Source: Actinomyces oris
GTDB lineage: Bacteria > Actinomycetota > Actinomycetes > Actinomycetales > Actinomycetaceae
NCBI RefSeq assembly: GCF_001937445.1
Contig: NZ_MSKS01000001.1
Location: forward strand, 62,001 to 126,000
Direction of reading: 5' to 3'
DNA: 64,000 nucleotides
Each line of letters starts with the position of its first letter. The stretch's first letter is position 1. Below the pieces are notes generated by a model. That model had not been told where the DNA came from and ran no database searches. It saw only the letters and a list, made by a program, of their open reading frames with translations. The translations under genes and the position numbers were made by a program. Below, in pieces: positions 16,740 through 24,460 of this stretch.

Positions 16740-19346
16740 TCAGGAGTGGGGGAGCACCTCGGCCACGGCCGCCCGCAGCGTCTCCGGCAGGCCCAGGGCC
16801 TCGAGCTCACCCAGCAGGGCGGTTCCGCTCAGGCCCCGCTGCACCGCGTCCCAGGCCAGGTCCTTGGCCATGTACTCCACTCGCGCGGCGTCCAGGATCG
16901 TGTGGACCTCATTGCGCCAGTCGGCCGGGGAGTGCTCCGTGCCGCGAAGGACCAGCTGGACGCCGTCGATGAGGTCCTGGCGGCTCAGCTCCTCCAGGTG
17001 CACCAACGTCCCGGCCCCCAGGGTGAAGCCGTCCCCACTGACCTCCTCGGTGGCCAGCCGGCGCGCCCGCTCACCCACCCCCAGCCAGGCGCCGGTCACC
17101 CGACCAGCCAGGAGCCGCACCGTCACCAGCCGCGAGGCCGGCACGACGTCGGCCGCCCCCTCCAGGCGGATGCGCAGCACCACGTCGGCGCCGCCCTCGT
17201 CCTCCGGCCAGGTCAGCGTCATGTGGGTGCGGGCGATGCGGTCCTCCCCGGGCTGTGCCGAGCCGTCGTCCTCCTCCAGGGTGAAGCTCCCCGAGCCCCC
17301 GGGCACGACGACGATCTCCAGCTCGCGAGGATTGTCCCCGGCCGCCTCCGTCAGGTTCCCGGCCAGGGGGATCACGGAGCCGGCCCGGGCCAGCACCCCG
17401 ATTCGGTCCAGGGGGCGAGACAGGCTCAGCATGCGCCCGCGCCCGCCGGTCGTGGCCTCATAGCGGCGACCCGTGGGCAGGTCGTACCAGACGCCGTCGG
17501 GCAGCCAGGTCAGTTCCCGCCCCAGGCCGGTGGTCTCATCGAGCCGGCAGGTGAAGGGCACCACCAGCAGGTCCCCGAAGTAGAAGCTGCCCCGGTGCTC
17601 GTAGGCGGCCAGCTCACGCGGGTGGTCGTGGTAGACCGGGCGCACCGGAGCGATGCCCTCACTCGCCGAGCGGCGCGCCCACGTGTACAGGTAGGGCACC
17701 AGCCGGTGACGCAGCCGCAGGTGAGCCTCCATCGTGGCGCGGGCGTCACGCGAGTAGCGCCAGGGCTCCTTGGAGGTGAAGCCCGAGTTCGACGAGTGCA
17801 GGCGGTTGATGGGGGAGAAGCAGCCCAGCTGGAACCAGCGGGCCGCCATCGTGTCGTCGCTGCCGCCCAGCATGTGCCCGCCGATGTCGTTGGACCACCA
17901 GAAGTAGCCGATGTTGGCGGCCGTGGCCGTGAAGCGCGGCTGGAAGCGCAGGGAGTCCCAGCTGATGATCGTGTCCCCGGAGAAGCCCACCGGGGTGCGG
18001 TGGCTCGAGGCGTCGGCGAAGCGCGAGAAGGTCACCGGGCGGCGCCGCTCCACGCCACCGCCTGCCGCAGGGCGCTCGCGACCCGAGTCGAGGTAGTGGA
18101 CGTGGTTGAGCATCCACAGCGGATCCAGGCCGGGAACCGTCGTGGAGCCGCCCTGCTGCCAGTCCAGCCACCAGAAGTCCACTCCCTCGTCCTCCAGGGG
18201 GTGGTGGAGGCGCGAGAGGTAGGAGCCCACGAAGTCCCGGTCGGCGATGTTGAAGGGCACGTCCTCCCCGGTGCTCGCATCCAGGCCCAGGTCGGCGCAG
18301 ACCTCCTCATAGGCCTCCTCGTGGCGGCGCACCCCCTGGGCCGGGTGCACGTTGAGCGTGGTGAGTATGCCCCGCTCGTGCAGGCCGGCCAGGAAGGCCG
18401 CCGGGTCCGGGAACAGCTCCCGGTTCCAGGTGTAGCCGGTCCAGCCCGTGCCGATCGCCGGGTCGATGTCGGTGACGTGCCAGTCCATGTCGATGACGGC
18501 CACGGAGAAGGGCAGCTCCTCGGCGGCGAAACGGTCCATGAGCGCCAGGTACTCCTGGTCGCTGTAGGGGTGGTAGCGGCTCCACCAGTTGCCCAGCAGC
18601 GCCCGCGGGATGAGGGGGCTGGGCCCGGTGAGGCGGAAGAAGTCCCGCAGCGCCTCCTGGTAGCCCTGGCCGTAGCCGAAGACGTAGAGGTCCTGCGCCC
18701 CGTCGGCCAGGCGGTTGCCGGGCTCGCGGGGCTGGACCCACTCGTCCTGGGTGAGCAGCAGCGAGGCCGAGTCGTCCAGGGCGGTGATGCCGCTCAGGCT
18801 CAGCAGGCCCGGGCCGAGGGCGACGGCGCCGTCGGCCTCATCAAGGGTGCGGGTGGTGCCGCCCAGGTTCGTCGGGAAGGTCTCGGCCGGATCCCACACG
18901 TCGCCGTGGTGCCAGGTGCCGCCGTGGGCGTGCAGCGCCGTCGAGCGCAGCCTGACGCTGAGCCCGGAGGGGGAGAACCCCAGGGAGGGCACATGGGTCA
19001 GGTGCAGGTGCTCGGTGATGATCTCCAGACGGTCCTGACCGCGCACCACCCGGAACGACGGCGTCTGGCCCAGGTCGCGGTTGACGACCAGCTGGGTGGC
19101 GGCGTCGGTGAAGACGCCCGTGGGGGAGTGCTCCATGCGGATGAGCCGAGAGGTGAGCACCGTGAACCGGTAGCGGGACTCCTCCGGCAAGTCCCCCACG
19201 ACCACCCCCTCAGGGCGGGCAGCGGCCGGACGCGGAGTGTCAGGGGCATCGCGGAGAGGAGAAACCAACAGTCGGCCTTTCACAACGGGGATCGTCGCAG
19301 GCAGCGCCGGGAGAGGCGGCGCCCTGAATGAGACGCGAGAACTCAT
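16740..19346 (-). CDS. Glycoside hydrolase family 31 enzyme (alpha-glucosidase/alpha-xylosidase type)
   Basis: An 868-residue GH31 protein without a signal peptide, so probably cytoplasmic. The catalytic barrel is clear: the nucleophile candidate D395 in FWWLDWQQGG, the acid/base candidate D458 in FSGDTIISWDSLRFQ, and the conserved SNDIGGHMLG segment. A beta-sandwich N-domain (residues about 40-230) precedes it and a long C-terminal region follows. The nucleophile context LDWQQ differs from the KTDFGE of YicI-type xylosidases and the WIDMNE of typical alpha-glucosidases, so substrate specificity is open. The start ATG at 19346 lies within the divergent promoter region shared with the GH13 gene; expression of both for alpha-glucoside use is likely. 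Confidence 0.88.
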   Translation of the reverse strand: MSSRVSFRAPPLPALPATIPVVKGRLLVSPLRDAPDTPRPAAARPEGVVVGDLPEESRYRFTVLTSRLIRMEHSPTGVFTDAATQLVVNRDLGQTPSFRVVRGQDRLEIITEHLHLTHVPSLGFSPSGLSVRLRSTALHAHGGTWHHGDVWDPAETFPTNLGGTTRTLDEADGAVALGPGLLSLSGITALDDSASLLLTQDEWVQPREPGNRLADGAQDLYVFGYGQGYQEALRDFFRLTGPSPLIPRALLGNWWSRYHPYSDQEYLALMDRFAAEELPFSVAVIDMDWHVTDIDPAIGTGWTGYTWNRELFPDPAAFLAGLHERGILTTLNVHPAQGVRRHEEAYEEVCADLGLDASTGEDVPFNIADRDFVGSYLSRLHHPLEDEGVDFWWLDWQQGGSTTVPGLDPLWMLNHVHYLDSGRERPAAGGGVERRRPVTFSRFADASSHRTPVGFSGDTIISWDSLRFQPRFTATAANIGYFWWSNDIGGHMLGGSDDTMAARWFQLGCFSPINRLHSSNSGFTSKEPWRYSRDARATMEAHLRLRHRLVPYLYTWARRSASEGIAPVRPVYHDHPRELAAYEHRGSFYFGDLLVVPFTCRLDETTGLGRELTWLPDGVWYDLPTGRRYEATTGGRGRMLSLSRPLDRIGVLARAGSVIPLAGNLTEAAGDNPRELEIVVVPGGSGSFTLEEDDGSAQPGEDRIARTHMTLTWPEDEGGADVVLRIRLEGAADVVPASRLVTVRLLAGRVTGAWLGVGERARRLATEEVSGDGFTLGAGTLVHLEELSRQDLIDGVQLVLRGTEHSPADWRNEVHTILDAARVEYMAKDLAWDAVQRGLSGTALLGELEALGLPETLRAAVAEVLPHS

Positions 19347-19503
19347 CTTAATCGGCCCTGGACCGCGGCGTGTTCTGACACAATCGGTACCGTCCCGCAA
19401 AGGCCCCGTCAGCCTTGGCGGCGAAGCAGGGGGCAGGCCCTCACGCACCCGGCCCGCCCCGCTTACCTCGCATCCCCTCTGGTCGGTTGGAAGGAAGTCA
19501 CCC

Positions 19504-21372
19504 GTGACCTCTCCCGCACCCCTCGTTGTCTCCGCCCGCCACGTCGGCGACGATCCGGACTGGTGGCGCCGCGCCGTCGTCTACCAGGTCTATCCCCGCT
19601 CCTTCGCCGACTCCGACGGTGACGGGATTGGCGACATCCCCGGCCTGACCAGCCGCCTGGGTCACTTCGACGAGCTGGGCGTCGACGTCGTGTGGCTCAG
19701 CCCCGTCTACCGCTCCCCTCAGGACGACAACGGCTACGACATCTCCGACTACCAGGACATCGACCCCCTCTTCGGCTCCCTGGCGGACCTCGACGCCCTC
19801 ATCGAGGGACTCCACTGCCGCGGCATGCGCCTGGTCATGGACCTCGTCGTCAACCACACCAGCGATGAGCACCCCTGGTTCACCGCCAGCCGCTCCTCGA
19901 AGGATGACCCCAAGCGCGACTGGTACATCTGGCGTCCCGCCCGGCAGGTCGACGGGCTCGCCCCCGGGCAGCCGGGAACCGAGCCCACCAACTGGGGATC
20001 GGCCTTCTCCGGGTCGGCCTGGGCCTGGGACGAGGACACCCAGGAGTTCTACCTGCACCTCTTCTCACCCAAGCAGCCCGACCTCAACTGGGAGAACCCG
20101 CAGATGCGTGGCGCCATCCACGAGATGATGACCTGGTGGCTGGACCGCGGCGTCGACGGCTTCCGCATGGACGTCATCAACTTCATCTCCAAGACCTACC
20201 CGCTCACTGACGCGCCCCAGGGCGAGGGCGACCTCTACGGCAACGCCTTTGCCGCCGTCGCCAACGGCCCCCGCATCCACGAGTTCCTCCACGAGATGAA
20301 CCAGCAGGCCCTCGCGCCGAGGCCCGGCCACATCCTCACCGTCGGGGAGATGCCCGGGGCCACGAGCGCCGAGGCCGCCCTCTACACCGACCCCGCCCGA
20401 GGCGAGCTCGACATGGTCTTCCAGTTCGAGCACGTCTGCCTCACCGACGGACCCGGCGGCAAGTTCGACCCTCAGCCCCTCGACCTCGTCACCCTCAAGC
20501 AGAACCTGGCCCACTGGCAGGCCGCCCTCGCCCCCGCCACAACCCCCACCGGCGCCGTGAGCGCGGAGAAGGGATGGAACTCCGCCTACTGGGACAACCA
20601 CGACCAGCCCCGCGCCGTCTCCCGCTTCGGCGACGACGACCCCGCCTGGCGCGTCCGCTCGGCCAAGACCCTCGCCACGATCCTCCACACCCACCGCGGC
20701 ACCCCCTACATCTACCAGGGGGAGGAGCTGGGCATGGCCAACACGGTCTTCCGGTCCATCGAGGACTACCGGGACCTGGAGTCCGTCAACCACTTCCACG
20801 AGCGCGTGCGCGCCGGCGACGACCCGACCGCAGTCCTGGCCGGCATCGCCCCCGTCTCCCGGGACAACGCCCGCACCCCCGTCCACTGGGACAGCAGCGA
20901 GAAGGCCGGGTTCACCACCGGCGAGCCCTGGATCGCCCTGGCCCCCGACCACGGCACCGTCAACGCCGCCGCCCAGGTGGGAGTACCCGGCAGCGTCTTC
21001 GAGCACTACCGCCAGCTCATCGCCCTGCGGCACGACGACGACGCCCTCGCCCTGGGGACCTTCCGGCTCCTGGTGGCCGACCACCCCACCGCCTGGGTCA
21101 TCCTGCGTCAGTGGTGTGCCCCCGAGGCACAGGGCGGCGGCATCGAGCAGCTGCTGCTCATCGCCCAGTGCGCCCGCGAGGATCTGCCCCTGACCGGGCA
21201 GGGCGGCCTGCTGGCGGCGCTTACGGCCGAGGGCCTGGAGCCAGGGCAGTGGGATGCCGCCGAGCAGCTCCTGCGCGCCGCCGACCCGGACGTCCAGCCC
21301 GGCTCGGCTCACGCAGGCCTGCCGGAGGTGCTACCGGGATGGGACTCGGTGCTGCTGCGCCGTCGGGCTTGA
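19504..21372 (+). CDS. GH13 alpha-glucosidase (oligo-1,6-glucosidase-like)
   Basis: A 622-residue cytoplasmic GH13 enzyme. It begins with the family hallmark WWRRAVVYQVYPRSF and shows all four conserved regions: DLVVNHTSDEH, GFRMDV with nucleophile D223, the acid/base E282 in TVGEMPG, and DNHDQPR with transition-state stabiliser D367. The QPDLNWENP segment is typical of the oligo-1,6-glucosidase/alpha-glucosidase subfamily. The GTG at 19504 follows GGAAGGA and fits the usual N-terminus. It probably releases glucose from short alpha-linked oligosaccharides taken up by the cell, together with the divergent GH31 enzyme. Confidence 0.92.
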   Translation: MTSPAPLVVSARHVGDDPDWWRRAVVYQVYPRSFADSDGDGIGDIPGLTSRLGHFDELGVDVVWLSPVYRSPQDDNGYDISDYQDIDPLFGSLADLDALIEGLHCRGMRLVMDLVVNHTSDEHPWFTASRSSKDDPKRDWYIWRPARQVDGLAPGQPGTEPTNWGSAFSGSAWAWDEDTQEFYLHLFSPKQPDLNWENPQMRGAIHEMMTWWLDRGVDGFRMDVINFISKTYPLTDAPQGEGDLYGNAFAAVANGPRIHEFLHEMNQQALAPRPGHILTVGEMPGATSAEAALYTDPARGELDMVFQFEHVCLTDGPGGKFDPQPLDLVTLKQNLAHWQAALAPATTPTGAVSAEKGWNSAYWDNHDQPRAVSRFGDDDPAWRVRSAKTLATILHTHRGTPYIYQGEELGMANTVFRSIEDYRDLESVNHFHERVRAGDDPTAVLAGIAPVSRDNARTPVHWDSSEKAGFTTGEPWIALAPDHGTVNAAAQVGVPGSVFEHYRQLIALRHDDDALALGTFRLLVADHPTAWVILRQWCAPEAQGGGIEQLLLIAQCAREDLPLTGQGGLLAALTAEGLEPGQWDAAEQLLRAADPDVQPGSAHAGLPEVLPGWDSVLLRRRA

Positions 21373-21482
21373 GGAGGTGGGGCGCGCTACGCCCGCCCGA
21401 CGGCCCCAACTGGAATAGTGCTGTCCGGCCGGTCGTTGGTCTTGGTGGACAAACCCGCGGATATCGGAAGTAGGGGAGCACC

Positions 21483-22130
21483 ATGGAGTTCAGCCAGGTC
21501 GTCGCCAATCGTCACTCGGTACGAGACTTCAGCGACCAGCCCGTCTCCCAGGAGGATCTGGTGGACGTCGTGCGCACCGCCCAGCGGGCGCCGTCATGGG
21601 TGAACTCCCAGCCCTGGCGGGTCTATGCGGCCACCGGGGCCACGCTGGCCGGGATCAAGAAGCGCCATGCCGCAGACGTCGCCGCCGGCAGGAAGGGGAA
21701 CGCCGACCTCCCGGTGAAGCCTCGTACAGAGTGGTCTGCGACCACCCAGGAGAACATGGCTGCGCTCGGCGAGCAGATCGGTGCACAGCTGGGCGAGGGC
21801 GTCCAGGAGTTCCAGGCATCGCAAGGACGGCTGTTCAACGCCCAGGCAGTCCTGTACGTGACGATCCCGGTCGAGTCCACTCCGTGGTCCTTCCACGACC
21901 TCGGGGCCTTCTCCGCCATGCTCGTCCTGGCGGCTGCCGACAAGGGCCTTGGCGCCATCAACGCCTGCGCCCTGGTCATGTACCCGGACGAGGTGCGCGA
22001 GGCCATGGGGATCGGAGCCGATGAGATCGTAGCGGTCGGGATCGCGCTGGGCCATCCCGCGGACTCGGCGCTGGCGGCCTTCGCCCCTGACCGCGTCGAC
22101 GTCAACGAGATCCTCACGATCAAGGACTGA
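21483..22130 (+). CDS. Nitroreductase-family flavoprotein
   Basis: A 215-residue FMN-binding nitroreductase-like protein: NRHSVRDFSDQPVSQEDL at the N-terminus, APSWVNSQPW, and IVAVGIALGHP near the C-terminus. It is similar in motif order to the protein at 15279-15998, particularly in the APSW-N-P segment, but not close enough for a recent duplication. AGGGGAG lies about 4 nt before the ATG. Its 3' end overlaps the convergent CPBP gene by 11 bases. Confidence 0.88.
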   Translation: MEFSQVVANRHSVRDFSDQPVSQEDLVDVVRTAQRAPSWVNSQPWRVYAATGATLAGIKKRHAADVAAGRKGNADLPVKPRTEWSATTQENMAALGEQIGAQLGEGVQEFQASQGRLFNAQAVLYVTIPVESTPWSFHDLGAFSAMLVLAAADKGLGAINACALVMYPDEVREAMGIGADEIVAVGIALGHPADSALAAFAPDRVDVNEILTIKD

Positions 22131-22986
22131 GCGCAGAGGGCTGCTTGCCTCGTCGGCCCAGGAGGAGGATGAGGAAAGCGACCGCAGCGGCGCCGGTGAG
22201 CAGGATCGCCGCGTTGAGCCACGAGATCTCGAAGTCTGGCAGGTTCTCGCTCTGAAGTTGGCCGATGAACAGTCCCAGGGCGTTACCGCTGATGTGCAGG
22301 CCCAGGGCGAAGAACATCGACCGCAGCCGCATCACCGACCAGCCGGCGAGCAACCCGAAGAGCACCTTGTGGAGGACCTGCCAGGCGTAGCCCTTGAGAC
22401 TGGTCTCCGAGGTCAGCCAGGTCGGCAGGTGCAGTGCGGTGAAGGACGCCGTCGTCATCAGCACAGCGGCCGTCGCCCCGAGGTGCTCGTGTATCGGTGA
22501 GAACAGGGTGCGCCTGAGCGTGATCTCCTCAGGAATCGCGTTGTAGGCGATGCCGACGCTCAGGGCGAAGACCAGTGCGCGAAGCACCGTGGAGGCGGTG
22601 ATCTCCGGCCTCCACAACGGGCCGGTGCCCGTCGGCCCCATCCAGGTGTGCAGGCCGCCGAAGGCGACTCCGCCCAGGGCTCCGGCTGCGAACAGGACGG
22701 TTCTGCTGCGTATGCCGCCACTGCTCAGCAGGTCGCGCCAGCCGCGCCGAGCCATCCCGAACCACAGGGCGAGCCCGCCCACGTGAAGGAGGACGAGCAT
22801 GAGGATCCACGGTCCCCGCACGAGCGCCAGGGCCGTGCCCAGCGCCGGGGCACCTGCCAGCAGGGCGACGGCGGCAAGGGCAGTGCCCTCGGAGGCGGCG
22901 GGCCGTCCGGTCTTAAAGGCGTAGGCGTCGGCCGCGCAGGGCTGTAGCGCGTGACGAGGTGGTGCGGCGTCGTAGTGACGATCCAT
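22120..22986 (-). CDS. CPBP-family intramembrane metalloprotease
   Basis: A 288-residue membrane protein with about eight hydrophobic segments. The three CPBP motifs are visible but variant: PEEITLRR, FTALHLP and GLHISGN. The paired glutamates and both histidines needed for catalysis are kept. The N-terminal 35 residues are polar and poorly conserved-looking, so a later start is possible. The substrate is unknown. A lower-GC stretch with a TATGTTTATTC sequence lies just upstream, a likely promoter area. Confidence 0.75.
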   Translation of the reverse strand: MDRHYDAAPPRHALQPCAADAYAFKTGRPAASEGTALAAVALLAGAPALGTALALVRGPWILMLVLLHVGGLALWFGMARRGWRDLLSSGGIRSRTVLFAAGALGGVAFGGLHTWMGPTGTGPLWRPEITASTVLRALVFALSVGIAYNAIPEEITLRRTLFSPIHEHLGATAAVLMTTASFTALHLPTWLTSETSLKGYAWQVLHKVLFGLLAGWSVMRLRSMFFALGLHISGNALGLFIGQLQSENLPDFEISWLNAAILLTGAAAVAFLILLLGRRGKQPSALSP

Positions 22987-23086
22987 AGTGGTTCCGATGG
23001 AGACGTGGCTGCCGGCTGCGATCCGCTCAGGAGTATATGTTTATTCGGTAGAATGATTGACCCTGACACGTCGCAGGCGGGTCCGG

Positions 23087-24460
23087 CTACCGGCTCCGTG
23101 AGGTCCGCAGCCGCAAGGCCACAGTGCGCCGCAGGTCAGGAGAGGCCAGCAGGGTGACCGCCAGGACGACCGTCAACAGGGCCATCAGCGTCCAGGCTCC
23201 GGCGCGGGCCAGCTCCCAGGTGAAGACGATCCCGAACACGGGGGCCCTCTGGGTGGTGGCGAGCACCGCCCCCGCGCCGGCTAACGCCAGCATCGCGACG
23301 CCGGCCTCCACCCCGCAGGCCTGCAACGCGATCGCCAGGGCCGCCCCGGCGCTCGATCCTGCAGCCAGGGAGGGGGCCAGCCGGCCGCCGGTGGCACCGG
23401 CGGCGAGCGTGAGACCGGTGAGGACCGGTTTGAGAACCACGATGCCGGCCAGCAGAGCCAGGACCGTACCCGCGGCGCCGCCGGAGACCTCCGGAACGTG
23501 AGTACTCAGAGCCATTTCCATGGCGTCGCGACCATTGCCGACGACGGCCGGGACCCACAGGCTCACCAATCCGGTGACCAGTCCCGCCGCTCCGATTGCT
23601 GCCGGCAGCCACCTCAGGACGCGCACCCGATGCGCCAGCATCCACGACCACAGTCGCCTCGCCCCCACCCCGAGCGCCGCGGCCACGGGTACGAGCAGGA
23701 CCAGCCCGAGGGCGGTCCCCGACGACATCCCTGGCGAGGCGACCTCGAAGGTGGGGTGCCCGTGGGAGTGCAGCCAGGAGACGAGCGTGGCGATGAGGCA
23801 CACCGGGACCGCCACGAGGATCCCGCGCAGCCGCATCCCGGAGACCATGACGAGCTCGACGGCGTAGGCGGCCCCTCCCAGCGGCGCGTTGTACATGGCC
23901 GCCAGCCCTGCCCCGGCGGCGGAGGCGATGAGGATCGCGCCCTCGGTCCTGCCGATCCCCAGACGAGTGGTGAGCCTGGCCGCCACCGCTCCGGCGGCCA
24001 GACGCGGGGCGCCCTCACGGCCCACCGAGTTGCCCGCACCGACCGTGAGGACCTGGGTGACGGCGTCGAGGAAGGGGCGGGCCAGTCCGATTCGGGCAGC
24101 CGCCTGACCGCTGCGGTCCGCGACCGCAGTCTCCACGTCGGCCACCCCGCCAGTGGCGCGCAGCCACCACCACAAGCCACCGGCGACAAGGCCGCCCGTG
24201 GCCGGGGCGAGCGCGCGCCGCCAGGGCGGGGCGGCGGACAAGCGCTCCAGGAGCCCGCCGTGGGCGACGCCGTAGAACAGCGCCTCGAAGAGCTCCAGAA
24301 GCAGCGCCATCGCGATCCCGATGAGACCCGCGGCCACGCCCGCCATGGCGGCAGCCACCAGGAACCGGGGTCGTATCAGTGCGCGCACCCCAGGCACGAT
24401 ACCCGGCCCCGCGCCTGCCGGGGCCGGCGGGTCAGTTGGCCGCGTCGTCGACCGCCTCAC
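23087..24460 (-). CDS. ClC-family chloride channel/transporter
   Basis: A 457-residue membrane protein of the ClC family with roughly ten or more hydrophobic helices. The gating-glutamate signature is GNSVGREGAPR, equivalent to GREGP of E. coli ClcA, and further family segments are YNAPLGGAAYAVE and GATGGRLAPSLAAG. The N-terminal GSGIP selectivity motif is not clearly present, so ion preference is uncertain. The listed start overlaps the end of the phosphofructokinase gene by 29 bases; GTG codons slightly downstream are alternatives. Same-strand placement suggests readthrough from the pfk gene. Confidence 0.82.
   Translation of the reverse strand: MRRSTTRPTDPPAPAGAGPGIVPGVRALIRPRFLVAAAMAGVAAGLIGIAMALLLELFEALFYGVAHGGLLERLSAAPPWRRALAPATGGLVAGGLWWWLRATGGVADVETAVADRSGQAAARIGLARPFLDAVTQVLTVGAGNSVGREGAPRLAAGAVAARLTTRLGIGRTEGAILIASAAGAGLAAMYNAPLGGAAYAVELVMVSGMRLRGILVAVPVCLIATLVSWLHSHGHPTFEVASPGMSSGTALGLVLLVPVAAALGVGARRLWSWMLAHRVRVLRWLPAAIGAAGLVTGLVSLWVPAVVGNGRDAMEMALSTHVPEVSGGAAGTVLALLAGIVVLKPVLTGLTLAAGATGGRLAPSLAAGSSAGAALAIALQACGVEAGVAMLALAGAGAVLATTQRAPVFGIVFTWELARAGAWTLMALLTVVLAVTLLASPDLRRTVALRLRTSRSR

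Noticed and set aside
16644-19331. 895-codon plus-strand open frame opposite the GH31 gene
   Set aside because: The low-complexity product has no domain; the minus strand encodes a full GH31 enzyme with catalytic residues.
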